NCBI RefSeq assembly: GCF_036237315.1
Contig: NZ_CP108356.1
Coordinates: forward strand, 4,398,501-4,462,500
Origin: Streptomyces sp. NBC_01351
GTDB taxonomy: Bacteria > Actinomycetota > Actinomycetes > Streptomycetales > Streptomycetaceae
Direction: 5' to 3'
DNA: 64,000 nucleotides
Position 1 is the stretch's first letter. Every line of letters starts with the position of its first letter. A program made the translations under genes and the position numbers. Of the stretch, positions 55,880 through 64,000 are shown in pieces. A model generated the notes under the pieces. It was given only the letters and a program-made list of their open reading frames with translations. It was not told where the DNA came from and did no database searches.

Positions 55880-57520
55880 ATGATCGACCGTTCCGTCCCG
55901 CGCCGGGTGCTCCCGGCTCCGGAGCCGAGGGGTGCGACGGCCGTCCCGGCCGCCCTGCCCGTCCGGCCCCGGACCGGCCGACTCCTGGTCCTGGCCACCG
56001 TGTTCGTCTGTGCCGCCTGCGGGCTCGTGTACGAACTGGAGCTGCTCGCCCTCGGCTCCTACCTCATCGGCGACTCCGTCACCCAGGCGTCGGTCGTGCT
56101 GTCCGTCATGGTCTTCGCCATGGGCGTCGGCTCCCTGCTCGCCAAACGGCTCCGGCGTCGGCCCGCCTTCGGTTTCGGCGCCATCGAGGCGGCGCTCGCG
56201 CTCCTCGGCGGGCTCTCGGCCATGGCCCTGTACGCCAGCTTCGCCTGGCTTGGGGAGTCCCGGCCGGCGCTCGTCGCCTTCTCCTTCGCGATCGGGGTGC
56301 TCATCGGCGCGGAGATCCCGCTGCTGATGGTCCTCATCCAGCGCATCCGCCGACAGGACGCGGGCGGGGCCGTGGCCGACCTGTTCGCCGCCGACTACGT
56401 GGGCGCCCTCGTCGGCGGGCTCGCCTTCCCCTTCCTTCTGCTCCCGCTGCTGGGGCAGCTCACCGGTGCCATGCTCACCGGTACCGTCAACGCGGCCGTC
56501 GGCGGCGCCCTGGTGCTGTGGCTGTTCCGCCGCGACCTGAGCAGGCGCTGCCGCTGGCTGCTGATCGCGGCGAACGTCACCGTCGTCGCGGTGCTCGGCT
56601 CCGCGACCGTCCTCGCCGACGACTTCGAGCGGGCCGCCCGGCGCGCCGTCTACGGGGCGGAGGTCCGGGTCGCCGTGCAGACCGGGGTGCAGGAGCTGGT
56701 GCTCACCGGCCCCGCAACGGGCTCGCCGCGCTCCCTCGACCTCTACCTCGACGGGCGGCTGCGGGTCAGCGGCTACGACGAGTACCGCTACCACGAGGCC
56801 CTCGTGCACCCCGCGATGACCGGCCCGCACGGCCGGGTCCTGGTGCTCGGCGGCGGCGACGGGCTCGCCGCCCGCGAGGTGCTGCGCTACCCGGACGTCG
56901 ACTCCGTCACCGTCGTCGAGCTCGACCCGGGGGTGGTCCGCCTCGCCCGCACCGACCCCATGCTGTCCGCGCTCAACGCGGGGGTCTACGAGGACCCGCG
57001 CCTCGGCGTCGTCACCCAGGACGCCTTTCGCTGGCTGCGGGGGCCGGCCGCCGGCGACCGCTTCGACGTCATCGTGTCCGACCTCCCCGACCCCGGCATC
57101 ACCCCCAGCACGAAGCTGTACTCGCAGGAGTTCTACGGGCTGGCCGCGCGGGCCCTGCGCCCCGGCGGCCGGATCGCCGTGCACGCCGGACCGATGGCCA
57201 CCCGCCCGCACGCGTACTGGACCGTCGAGTCCACGCTCCGCGCGGCGGGGCTGCGGACCGCCCCGTACAGCGCGGGCGGCCGCCTCTCGGGCTTCGCCGC
57301 CGGTCCCGACCGCACCCCGCTCGGCGTGACCGGCACACCGCCGCAGGACTGGGGGTTCGTCCTCGCCGCCCGCGAGCAGGTGCCCGCCCTGAGCGTGGAC
57401 CGCGACACGCCGGGGCTGCGTTCGCTGTCCACCGGGTCCCTGCGGGACTCCGCGCGCGACGCGGAGCGGACCAGGATGCCGGGACTTCCGCCGTCGACCC
57501 TGCCGCATCCGCGGTATTAG
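55880..57520 (+). CDS. Membrane-anchored spermidine synthase-like methyltransferase-fold protein
   Basis: The protein is 546 aa. The N-terminal ~230 residues hold about six to seven transmembrane helices; the rest is the spermidine/spermine synthase fold: [80 protein letters not shown]. The GGGDG and D-P loops support binding of decarboxylated SAM or a related ligand, but the membrane-fused versions are not proven polyamine synthases. The ATG at 55880 begins [10 protein letters not shown]. It follows the DUF2617 gene. Confidence 0.85.
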   Translation: MIDRSVPRRVLPAPEPRGATAVPAALPVRPRTGRLLVLATVFVCAACGLVYELELLALGSYLIGDSVTQASVVLSVMVFAMGVGSLLAKRLRRRPAFGFGAIEAALALLGGLSAMALYASFAWLGESRPALVAFSFAIGVLIGAEIPLLMVLIQRIRRQDAGGAVADLFAADYVGALVGGLAFPFLLLPLLGQLTGAMLTGTVNAAVGGALVLWLFRRDLSRRCRWLLIAANVTVVAVLGSATVLADDFERAARRAVYGAEVRVAVQTGVQELVLTGPATGSPRSLDLYLDGRLRVSGYDEYRYHEALVHPAMTGPHGRVLVLGGGDGLAAREVLRYPDVDSVTVVELDPGVVRLARTDPMLSALNAGVYEDPRLGVVTQDAFRWLRGPAAGDRFDVIVSDLPDPGITPSTKLYSQEFYGLAARALRPGGRIAVHAGPMATRPHAYWTVESTLRAAGLRTAPYSAGGRLSGFAAGPDRTPLGVTGTPPQDWGFVLAAREQVPALSVDRDTPGLRSLSTGSLRDSARDAERTRMPGLPPSTLPHPRY

Positions 57521-57555
57521 TGACCCGAGCGGGTCTCGTCGGTAGGCTCGACCGC

Positions 57556-58473
57556 ATGGAGCATCAGGTGTTCGTTCCGGTACCTGCAGACGATCTCCGC
57601 GCCGTGCTGCGCGACCCGGCCCGGGTGGCCCGGTGCGTACCGGGGCTCCAGCAGGACGCCGACACCGAGTCCGGGCCGCTCTCCGGCCGCCTCAAGATCC
57701 GGGTCGACGGGCACACCGTGACCTACCGGGGGGCGCTGGACCTCACCGAGCGGGACCCCGACCACTTCGCCGTGGACGGCGAGGGGACCGAAGTCCGGGG
57801 CAGCGGGACGGTGAAACTCTCCCTCGACGTGCGGCTGACCCCGCAGGCGGACGGGACCCGGCTGGACTTCACCGCCGAGGCCACCGCGGACGGCCGCGCC
57901 GCCGCCTTCACCCCGCAGTCCGCCGCCACCGCGGTCCGCCGCCTCCTGGACCGGGCCGCCGCGCAGCTGGCCGCCGCGGTGTCGGCTGCGCCGGGCCCGG
58001 AGGACACGGAGGGCACGGAGCCGGGGTCCGAGCTGCCCCTCGGCGAAGCCACCGCGGACCAGGATGCCGGGGTGACCGACCCCGTGGCCGAGGCGGAGGA
58101 GGCCGAGGCGGCCGAGGCGGCCGACCCGGCCGGGTTCGTCGAGGACGCCTCCACCGGGGTGACCGCGTCCCTCTTCGAGACCGAGGTGCCCCCGCCCTCC
58201 CTGGACCCCTTCCTCGCAGGAGAGTTCACCGGGGAGTTCGAGGAGCTCGACGGGGCCCCGCGCCCCCCGGCCGAGGCCGCCCACGCGCGCCGCACGATGA
58301 TCGGCCGCAGCGCCGAGGAGGTGGACCACGCACCCCCGCGCGGCCGGTACGCCCCGGTCCCCGCCCCGGCCGCCACCACCGCCGGGGCCGGCCTGCGCTG
58401 GATCGCCCCGGCCGCCGCGCTCGCCCTGGCCTCCGCCGTCGTCCTCGGGCGGGCGCTGCGCCGCCGCCGTTAG
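57556..58473 (+). CDS. SRPBCC (CoxG-like) protein with C-terminal anchor
   Basis: The protein is 305 aa. The first ~145 residues are a START/SRPBCC domain of CoxG type (MEHQVFVPVPADDLRAVLRD, PARVARCVPGLQQ, VDGEGTEVRGSGTVKLSLDV). An acidic Glu/Ala/Pro-rich linker of ~110 residues and a C-terminal hydrophobic helix with a basic end (AAALALASAVVLGRALRRRR) follow. In CoxG the domain recruits CO dehydrogenase to the membrane; none is encoded nearby, so a lipid- or ligand-binding role is inferred. The ATG is at 57556. Confidence 0.8.
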   Translation: MEHQVFVPVPADDLRAVLRDPARVARCVPGLQQDADTESGPLSGRLKIRVDGHTVTYRGALDLTERDPDHFAVDGEGTEVRGSGTVKLSLDVRLTPQADGTRLDFTAEATADGRAAAFTPQSAATAVRRLLDRAAAQLAAAVSAAPGPEDTEGTEPGSELPLGEATADQDAGVTDPVAEAEEAEAAEAADPAGFVEDASTGVTASLFETEVPPPSLDPFLAGEFTGEFEELDGAPRPPAEAAHARRTMIGRSAEEVDHAPPRGRYAPVPAPAATTAGAGLRWIAPAAALALASAVVLGRALRRRR

Positions 58474-58604
58474 GCCGGCTCCATCGGGCCGGTGTGGTGC
58501 GCGGGCCCGGCCGGGTCCGGGCGCGCGCCGGGGCGTCTCCTCGGGCGTCGAACGGTGCCAGGGGTCGGTGGGCCGAGGGGGCCCAGTTCGACGCCCTGCG
58601 GGGA

Positions 58605-58722
58605 CGCCCCGACACACACCCGGCCCCGTCCGGACCGGCGGGGTCACTCCGGCACATGCCTGGCTCTGTCCGGGCCTGCGGCGGCGCCCCGACGCACACC
58701 CGGCCCCGTCCGGACCGGCGGG
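58605..58722. repeat. Direct repeat pair upstream of the epimerase gene
   Basis: Two ~38-bp copies (58605-58642 and 58685-58722, starting CGCCCCGACRCACACCCGGC) are 80 bp apart, with a partial third word between. It lies in the gene-free interval 58474-58755. Confidence 0.8.
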
Positions 58723-58755
58723 TACCGGCCTGATCCAGGGCCTAGTCTCGGTCGT

Positions 58756-59544
58756 ATGACTACGCAACTGACGGCCGGCGCCGCCGAGGTGACCATCGAC
58801 CAGGAGAACGGCTGCCGGATCAGCAGCCTGCGCATCGACGGGACCGAGCTGCTGCGCCAGGGCCCGAGGTACGGGGCCTTCCCGATGGTCCCGTGGTGCG
58901 GCCGGATCGAGAACGGCCGGTTCCGCGACGGCGCGACCGTCCACCAGATGCCGGTCAACCACCCGCCGCACGCCCTCCACGGGTTCGGCCGCGACGCGCC
59001 CTGGCGCCCGGCCCGGCCCACCGCCACCGAGGCGGCGTTCACCTACGACCTCGTCGACCCCTGGCCCTACCCGGGCAAGGTCACGCAGGTCTTCGAGCTC
59101 GCCGAGGATTCGCTGACCCTCACCATGGGCGTCGAGACCTACGGGGACTCCTTCCCGGCCCAGGCCGGCTGGCACCCCTGGTTCCGGCGCGAGCTCACGC
59201 CCGGCGGCGGGGAGGCGCAGATCGCCTTCGAAGCCGCCTGGCAGGAGCAGCGGGGCGCCGACCACCTCCCCAACGGCCACCGCATCGAGCCCCAGCCCGG
59301 CCCCTGGGACGACTGCTTCGGCATGCCCGACGGGGTCGACGTCACCCTCACCTGGCCCGGAGCGCTGGAGCTGCGGCTCACGAGCCGGGCCGAATGGGTG
59401 GTCGTCTACGACGAGGAGGCGGAGGCCGTCTGCGTGGAGCCGCAGTCCGGCCCGCCGAACGGCCTGAACACGCTGCCGCGCCTGGTCACGCCGGTGGATC
59501 CACTGGAGATCTCCACGACGTGGGCCTGGCGGCGGCTCTCCTAG
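58756..59544 (+). CDS. Aldose 1-epimerase-like protein
   Basis: The protein is 262 aa with the galactose-mutarotase fold: GAFPMVPWCGRIENGRFRDG, NHPPHALHGFGRDAPWRPAR (catalytic His), AGWHPWFRRELTP, then CVEPQSGPPNGLNTLPR with the catalytic Glu. It interconverts sugar anomers. The ATG at 58756 is the start. It is followed 21 bp later by pyrE. Confidence 0.88.
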   Translation: MTTQLTAGAAEVTIDQENGCRISSLRIDGTELLRQGPRYGAFPMVPWCGRIENGRFRDGATVHQMPVNHPPHALHGFGRDAPWRPARPTATEAAFTYDLVDPWPYPGKVTQVFELAEDSLTLTMGVETYGDSFPAQAGWHPWFRRELTPGGGEAQIAFEAAWQEQRGADHLPNGHRIEPQPGPWDDCFGMPDGVDVTLTWPGALELRLTSRAEWVVVYDEEAEAVCVEPQSGPPNGLNTLPRLVTPVDPLEISTTWAWRRLS

Positions 59545-59565
59545 CGCGCAATTAAGCTCGTACGC

Positions 59566-60105
59566 ATGACTGACGTACGCGATGCGCTTCTGCAGCAGAT
59601 CAAGGACAAGGCCGTCGTGCACGGCAAGGTGATCCTCTCCTCCGGCCTTGAGGCCGACTACTACATCGACCTCCGCCGGGTCACCCTCGACGGCGAGGCC
59701 GCCCCGCTGGTCGGTCAGGTCATGCTCGACCTGACCGCCGAGCTCGACTTCGACTGCGTCGGCGGTCTGACCCTGGGCGCCGACCCGGTCGCGACCTCGA
59801 TGCTGCACGCCTCCGCCGCGCGCGGTCAGCGCCTGGACGCCTTCGTGGTCCGCAAGGCGCAGAAGGCCCACGGCATGCAGCGCCGCATCGAGGGCACCGA
59901 CGTCAAGGGCAAGCGCTGCCTGGTCGTCGAGGACACCTCGACCACGGGCGGCTCCCCGCTGACGGCCGTCGAGGCCGTCCGCGAGGCCGGCGGCGAGGTC
60001 GTCGCGGTCGCCACGATCGTCGACCGCGGCGCGGCCGACGCCATCGCCGAAGCGGGCCTGCCGTACCTCACCGGCTACCAGCTCGGAGACCTCGGCCTCT
60101 CCTAG
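59566..60105 (+). CDS. pyrE: Orotate phosphoribosyltransferase
   Basis: The protein is 179 aa. HGKVILSSGLEADYYIDLRR, VGGLTLGADPVATSMLHASA and the PRPP loop KRCLVVEDTSTTGGSPLTAV are diagnostic. It converts orotate and PRPP to OMP in pyrimidine synthesis. The ATG at 59566 lies 21 bp after the epimerase gene. The longer extension of the family is absent, as in most actinobacteria. Confidence 0.96.
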   Translation: MTDVRDALLQQIKDKAVVHGKVILSSGLEADYYIDLRRVTLDGEAAPLVGQVMLDLTAELDFDCVGGLTLGADPVATSMLHASAARGQRLDAFVVRKAQKAHGMQRRIEGTDVKGKRCLVVEDTSTTGGSPLTAVEAVREAGGEVVAVATIVDRGAADAIAEAGLPYLTGYQLGDLGLS

Positions 60106-60124
60106 GCAGCGCGCCGGAGCCGGC

Positions 60125-60156
60125 TCCCGGGACTACTGGTGACCAAGGTCCCGGGA
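60125..60156 (+). terminator. Probable terminator after pyrE
   Basis: TCCCGGGAC / GTCCCGGGA with a 14-nt loop, 19 bp after the pyrE stop. Confidence 0.6.
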
Positions 60157-60201
60157 AGTCCTGCGTCGGGTCCTGACCTGGCCTTTTCCGGGCGGCCGGG
60201 A

Positions 60202-60217
60202 TGTTTCACGTGAAACA
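60202..60217. promoter_or_regulatory. parS centromere site
   Basis: TGTTTCACGTGAAACA is a perfect 16-bp palindrome containing GTTTCACGTGAAAC, the parS sequence bound by chromosomal ParB in Streptomyces. It is set within a longer interrupted inverted repeat (GGCCGGG ... CCCGGCC) that could form a 32-bp stem. Streptomyces parS sites cluster around oriC, so this window should lie in the chromosomal core within a few hundred kb of the origin. Confidence 0.93.
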
Positions 60218-60358
60218 CCCCGGCCCGCTGTGTCCGCACCGTGCTGCAGGTGGGGTGGACGGCCGCGCCGAGTCTGGAAAGATAGGCGCGACGATGACGT
60301 CGCCCCCAGGTCAGGGCCCGCAAGAAGCACACTCCCCGCACATCCAAGGAGCCGGCAG

Positions 60359-61381
60359 ATGCCCATCGCAACCCCCGAGGTCTACAACGAGATGCTCGAC
60401 CGGGCGAAGGCAGGCAAGTTCGCCTACCCGGCCATCAACGTGACCTCCTCCCAGACCCTGCACGCTGCGCTGCGCGGCTTCGCGGAGGCCGAGAGCGACG
60501 GCATCATCCAGATCTCCACCGGTGGTGCGGAGTTCCTGGGTGGCCAGCACAACAAGGACATGGTCACCGGCGCGGTGGCCCTGGCCGAGTTCGCCCACAT
60601 CGTGGCCGCCAAGTACGACATCACCGTCGCGCTGCACACGGACCACTGCCCCAAGGACAAGCTGGACGGCTACGTCCGCCCGCTGCTCGACATCTCCGCC
60701 GAGCGCGTCGCCAAGGGTCTGAACCCGCTCTTCCAGTCGCACATGTGGGACGGCTCCGCCGAGACCCTGGCCGACAACCTGGCCATCGGCCAGGAGCTGC
60801 TCGCCAAGGCCGCCGCCGCGAAGATCATCCTTGAGGTCGAGATCACCCCGACCGGTGGCGAGGAGGACGGCGTCAGCCACGAGATCAACGACGAGCTGTA
60901 CACCACCGTCGAGGACGCGATCCGTACCGCCGAGGCCCTGGGCCTGGGCGAGAAGGGCCGCTACCTGCTGGCCGCCTCCTTCGGCAACGTGCACGGCGTC
61001 TACAAGCCGGGCAACGTCGTCCTGCGCCCCGAGCTCCTCAAGGACCTCCAGGCCGGCGTCGCCGAGAAGTACGGCAAGGTCTCGCCGTTCGACTTCGTCT
61101 TCCACGGCGGCTCGGGCTCCACGGCCGAGGAGATCGCCACCGCGCTGGAGAACGGCGTCGTGAAGATGAACCTGGACACCGACACCCAGTACGCCTTCAC
61201 CCGTCCGGTGGTGGACCACATGTTCCGCAACTACGACGCGGTCCTGAAGGTCGACGGCGAGGTCGGTACGAAGTCCAAGTACGACCCCCGCACCTGGGGC
61301 AAGGCAGCCGAGGCGGGCATGGCCACGCGCGTCACCGAAGCGTGCGCGAACCTGCGCTCCACCGGTACCAAGCTGAAGTAG
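60359..61381 (+). CDS. fba: Class II fructose-bisphosphate aldolase
   Basis: The protein is 340 aa. ITVALHTDHCPKDKLDGYVR (zinc His), DGSAETLADNLAIGQELLAK, IILEVEITPTGGEEDGVSHE and VFHGGSGSTAEEIATALENG are the class II (Zn) aldolase signatures. It splits fructose-1,6-bisphosphate in glycolysis and gluconeogenesis. The ATG at 60359 has an AAGGAG site; the frame opens earlier but the family starts at MPIATPEVYNEML. Confidence 0.96.
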   Translation: MPIATPEVYNEMLDRAKAGKFAYPAINVTSSQTLHAALRGFAEAESDGIIQISTGGAEFLGGQHNKDMVTGAVALAEFAHIVAAKYDITVALHTDHCPKDKLDGYVRPLLDISAERVAKGLNPLFQSHMWDGSAETLADNLAIGQELLAKAAAAKIILEVEITPTGGEEDGVSHEINDELYTTVEDAIRTAEALGLGEKGRYLLAASFGNVHGVYKPGNVVLRPELLKDLQAGVAEKYGKVSPFDFVFHGGSGSTAEEIATALENGVVKMNLDTDTQYAFTRPVVDHMFRNYDAVLKVDGEVGTKSKYDPRTWGKAAEAGMATRVTEACANLRSTGTKLK

Positions 61382-61405
61382 CAGTCGCGCGGCGCAAGCG
61401 TGCCG

Positions 61406-61445
61406 AAGGGCCCGGCCCCCGTCTCACGACGGGGGTCGGGCCTTT
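61406..61445 (+). terminator. Terminator after fba
   Basis: AAGGGCCCGGCCCCCGT / ACGGGGGTCGGGCCTTT, a 16-bp imperfect stem with one mismatch and a short T run, 25 bp past the stop. Confidence 0.85.
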
Positions 61446-61551
61446 CGTTCGTCTTCCCCGGGGCGGTCGAGGCAGCGGAAAAGCCGTTGGACGGAGGCTC
61501 CGTGGTGCTGTGGACTGTACGCATATATCCGTACCCGGAGGTATGTTCGCG

Positions 61552-62328
61552 ATGAGGGCTGATCGACCGCAGGTGAAGCAGGACCGCGCGGTGCGCACGC
61601 GCCGGACGATCCTGGAGGCCGCCGCCATGGTGTTCGAGGACCGGGGGTACGACAACGCCAAGCTGTCGGACATCGTCCGGCTGGCCGAGGTCACCAAGGG
61701 CGCCCTCTACTTCCACTTCGCTTCGAAGGAAGACCTCGCGCAGGCGGTGATCGACGCCCAGGTGAGCACCCATGAGCCCTTCACCCCTCAGGAGTTCAGG
61801 GCGCAGGAGTTCGTCGACATCGGCATGATCTTCTCGCACCGCCTCCGGCACGACGTCCTGATGCGCGGCAGCGCGCGGCTCACCCTGGAGCAGAGCGGCC
61901 GGGGACTGGACCGGGTGGCGCCCTATCAGGGGTGGATCGATCTGCACGCCGCCCTGATGGTGGAGGCCAAGGAGTGCGGTGAGTTGCTCCCGCACGTGGA
62001 TCCGGCGCAGCCCGCGCGGCTGGTGGTCGGGTCCTTCGCGGGGCTCAACGTGATGTCGCAGACGCTCGGGCTCGACCTGGACCGCGAGGTGTCGGCGCTC
62101 TACACGAGCGTGATGCCGAGCCTGGTGTTCCCGGCCGTGGCGGCCCGGCTCGACACCGCGCCGGGCCGCGGCGCCCGGGCCCTGCACGGCCCGAACGGGA
62201 AGAGGGCGTGCGACTGTTCGGCGGGCCGGGCTGACGGGTGGGCCCCCGAGCGGGTGGCCGAGCGGGTCGCACCGCAGGCCGTCGAGTCGCAGGTCGGGGC
62301 GCCCGCGGAGAGCTTCGCCGCCGGCTGA
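61552..62328 (+). CDS. TetR-family ArpA/ScbR-like receptor regulator
   Basis: The protein is 258 aa. The TetR HTH is at residues ~10-55: DRAVRTRRTILEAAAMVFED, RGYDNAKLSDIVRLAEVTKG, ALYFHFASKEDLAQAVIDAQ. This wording, especially ALYFHFASKEDLA, is characteristic of gamma-butyrolactone receptors and their pseudo-receptor relatives. The ligand domain follows with DLDREVSALYTSVMPSL. A ~50-residue C-terminal extension is disordered. Of two ATGs, 61552 has a GGAGG at 10 nt; 61543 is only 1 nt away. A SARP-like gene follows, but no butyrolactone synthase is in view. Confidence 0.85.
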   Translation: MRADRPQVKQDRAVRTRRTILEAAAMVFEDRGYDNAKLSDIVRLAEVTKGALYFHFASKEDLAQAVIDAQVSTHEPFTPQEFRAQEFVDIGMIFSHRLRHDVLMRGSARLTLEQSGRGLDRVAPYQGWIDLHAALMVEAKECGELLPHVDPAQPARLVVGSFAGLNVMSQTLGLDLDREVSALYTSVMPSLVFPAVAARLDTAPGRGARALHGPNGKRACDCSAGRADGWAPERVAERVAPQAVESQVGAPAESFAAG

Positions 62329-62464
62329 TCCCCGTACGTCTCCCTCGACTTGATCTCCGCTCGCGGGGCGGTGGAGGCCGGAAACATAACCCTCGATATT
62401 CTTTTTCCGAGTCGAGCCCGTGCCGACGGGCTCTGCGGGCTCCGCCTCGCCCTGGGAGAAGACT

Positions 62465-63325
62465 GTGGACATTGACGTACTCGGAGGACTCGACGTCCTT
62501 GAGAACGGCGTGCCGATCGCGCCGGCGACACCGTCCGAGCGACAGGTCCTGGCAGTGCTGGCCGTCCACGCCGACCAGGTGGTGCCGGTCGCCGTGCTCG
62601 CGGGGGAACTCGAGGCGTGCGCACCGCCGGAGCAGGTCCACGCGGTGCTGGAGGGCTGTTTACAACAGCTCCGTGAACGGCTCGCCGCGGCCGTCGCCCC
62701 CGGCGGCCGCCGCACCGCGCGGACCGTGCTCGCGCGGGCGCCCGGGGGCTACCTCCTCGACACCGGCGGCGGCCGCCATGACCTGCGGGAGTTCGAGCGC
62801 GAGGCGGCCGCGGGCCGGCGCGCGATGGCGCGCGGGGAGTACGCGAACGCGGCCGGCCTGCTGCGCGGAGCGCTCCGCCTCTGGAAGGGCCCGGTGCTGG
62901 ACGGAGTGACGCCCGGCCCCCGGCTCGCCGAGCGGGTCGCGGAGCTGGAGGCTCTCCGGAAGGAGGCCGTCGAGCAGTGGGTGGACGCCGGGTTGGCGCT
63001 CGACGGGCAGCGCGAGCAGGGCTTCCCGGACTCCGACGGGCCGCCTGATGACGGCCTGCCCGACGGCTCACTGTCCGACGACGCGCTGCTTGACGACGAA
63101 CTGCCCGAGGACGAACTGCCCGAGGGCGGGCTGACCCAGGCGCCGACCCCGCCCGGATTCCGGTCGCTGCCCCGGCAGTTCACCCCGATCGGCTCGGGAG
63201 ACACCGGCCGGTACCGGATGCGTATCGTCCGTATCGCGCCCGCCCCCACGGCGACGCCCGCCGCGCCCGACCGCCGGGGCGCCGGATCCGCCAACCGCCA
63301 GGTGCGGCGCACGCCCACGCGCTGA
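62465..63325 (+). CDS. SARP-like regulator with short BTAD and acidic tail
   Basis: The protein is 286 aa. Residues 1-90 resemble the OmpR-like winged helix of SARPs (IDVLGGLDVLENGVPIAPAT, SERQVLAVLAVHADQVVPVA). Residues ~95-180 match the start of a bacterial transcriptional activator domain (REFEREAAAGRRAMARGEYA, then LRLWKGPVLDGVTPGP), but it is shorter than usual. Residues ~190-225 are acidic repeats (DDALLDDELPEDELPEGG) and the end is basic. The GTG at 62465 follows GGGAGAAG. The gene is directly after the ArpA-like one, suggesting control by it. Confidence 0.75.
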   Translation: MDIDVLGGLDVLENGVPIAPATPSERQVLAVLAVHADQVVPVAVLAGELEACAPPEQVHAVLEGCLQQLRERLAAAVAPGGRRTARTVLARAPGGYLLDTGGGRHDLREFEREAAAGRRAMARGEYANAAGLLRGALRLWKGPVLDGVTPGPRLAERVAELEALRKEAVEQWVDAGLALDGQREQGFPDSDGPPDDGLPDGSLSDDALLDDELPEDELPEGGLTQAPTPPGFRSLPRQFTPIGSGDTGRYRMRIVRIAPAPTATPAAPDRRGAGSANRQVRRTPTR

Positions 63326-63412
63326 CCCCGCCCGGAGCCGGCGCGCCGCCCGCGGCCCCGGCCTGGGGTGGGGCGCCCACCACGCGGGCGGGGGGCCCGG
63401 CAGACTGGGGGC

Positions 63413-63826
63413 ATGTCCATTCACCAGAACCTGCTCGGGGGCCCCGCCCCCACCCACCTCCCCGACGAGCCGGGCCGCGAGGCCATCGCCGCCGGGACCC
63501 CCGCCGTCGAGGTGGCCGCCGCGCACCCCACCTCCTCCCTCGCCTGGGCCGTCCTCGCCGACGAGGCCTTCGCGGCCGGCGGCACCGTCGAGTCGTACGC
63601 GTACGCCCGTACGGGCTACCACCGCGGCCTCGACGCCCTGCGCCGCGCCGGCTGGAAGGGCCACGGCCCGGTGCCGTGGGAGCACGAGCCGAACCGCGGC
63701 TTCCTGCGCGCCCTGCACGCCCTGGCCCGCGCGGCCGAGGCGATCGGCGAGAAGGAGGAGTACGAGCGCTGCTCGACCTTCCTGCGGGACTCCTCCCCGA
63801 CGGCGGCGGACACCCTGAACGCCTGA
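63413..63826 (+). CDS. DUF3151 family protein
   Basis: The protein is 137 aa: MSIHQNLLGGPAPTHLPDEP, SSLAWAVLADEAFAAGGTVE, SYAYARTGYHRGLDALRRAG, then RGFLRALHALARAAEAIGEK. The helical, TPR-like pattern is that of DUF3151, a core actinobacterial family of unknown function. The ATG at 63413 is the start. Confidence 0.88.
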   Translation: MSIHQNLLGGPAPTHLPDEPGREAIAAGTPAVEVAAAHPTSSLAWAVLADEAFAAGGTVESYAYARTGYHRGLDALRRAGWKGHGPVPWEHEPNRGFLRALHALARAAEAIGEKEEYERCSTFLRDSSPTAADTLNA

Positions 63827-63996
63827 GTCCGGGCATCGGGGGCGGGCGGTGTGGCACAGGTCCGTTGTGACGTGCGCCACAGCCCGCTGGAGCCCCGGCT
63901 CGACCGCGTCTTATGATGCGGACAGGGGACCGGGGCTCCACTTGCCTCACGGAAGGAGCGGACCGCTACCCGGAAGCACGTGTCGAGGAGACAGCG

Positions 63997-64000
63997 ATGT
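63997..64000 (+). CDS. Start of a gene cut by the window end
   Basis: An ATG at 63997 follows CGAGGAGACAGCG, a good ribosome site. Only the first base of the second codon is inside the window, so the product cannot be named. Confidence 0.4.

Noticed and set aside
58605..58722. CRISPR-like direct repeats
   Set aside because: Only two copies, no regular spacers and no cas genes in the window.

Overview
The window is a piece of a Streptomyces (or very close actinomycete) chromosome. The evidence is the very high G+C content, the third-position GC bias, the GTG and TTG starts, the actinobacterial DUF families, the HspR/HAIR-controlled dnaK-grpE-dnaJ-hspR operon and clpB, a perfect Streptomyces-type parS palindrome, and an ArpA/ScbR-like receptor next to a SARP-like regulator.

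It has two halves that meet at an intact tRNA-Gly(CCC) gene at 34365-34438 (minus strand). To the left (1-34.36 kb) lies an accessory region built by repeated integration at the 3' end of that tRNA. A 42-bp piece of the tRNA 3' end occurs three times in direct orientation, at 4375-4416, 12394-12435 and 34367-34408 (inside the intact tRNA). Each copy has the same tRNA terminator hairpin on its left. The copies delimit: (i) an old flank, 1-4.37 kb, with a degenerate cysteinyl-tRNA-synthetase-like protein, a divergent DUF5994 pair, small proteins and a PAS remnant; (ii) element 1, 4.4-12.4 kb, carrying small stress/envelope genes (PRC-barrel, CsbD, DUF1206, YihY/BrkB, iron-permease-like), an SDR, a Nudix protein and a truncated integrase; (iii) element 2, 12.4-34.4 kb, which still has an apparently intact integrase and excisionase, a relaxase with MobC, DUF2637 and DUF3631 proteins and a ParB-like protein, but no FtsK/TraB-type translocase. 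It therefore looks like an integrative mobilizable element rather than a self-transmissible AICE.

Element 2 carries three cargo blocks. The first is a secreted/hemopexin-like trio (12.6-15.7 kb). The second is an unrecognised cluster (16.1-22.8 kb): a methyltransferase and XRE regulator read leftward, and reading rightward a DUF6415-like protein, a 27-aa membrane peptide, a 44-aa peptide followed by a strong hairpin, a metallo-beta-lactamase-fold protein, an APH-like kinase, a VOC protein and a GNAT. Its layout resembles a peptide-precursor cluster. The third is a polyprenyl diphosphate synthase plus class I terpene cyclase pair (31.7-33.9 kb).

To the right (34.44-64 kb) is ordinary core chromosome: dcd and a phosphoribosyltransferase, a Yip1-type protein, a secreted protein, a large Fe-S reductase-like protein, a sugar transferase, the chaperone operon, clpB, YbjN, a mannosyltransferase, an aminotransferase, a spermidine-synthase-like protein, an aldose epimerase, pyrE, fba, two regulators and DUF3151. 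Inserted between hspR and clpB is an unusual trio: a LuxR-type regulator, an exported peptide with six 9-residue DFGWN repeats, and a stop/start-coupled Rieske-like protein whose expected histidine ligands are missing. That trio and the 44-aa peptide cluster are the best candidates for undescribed biology here.
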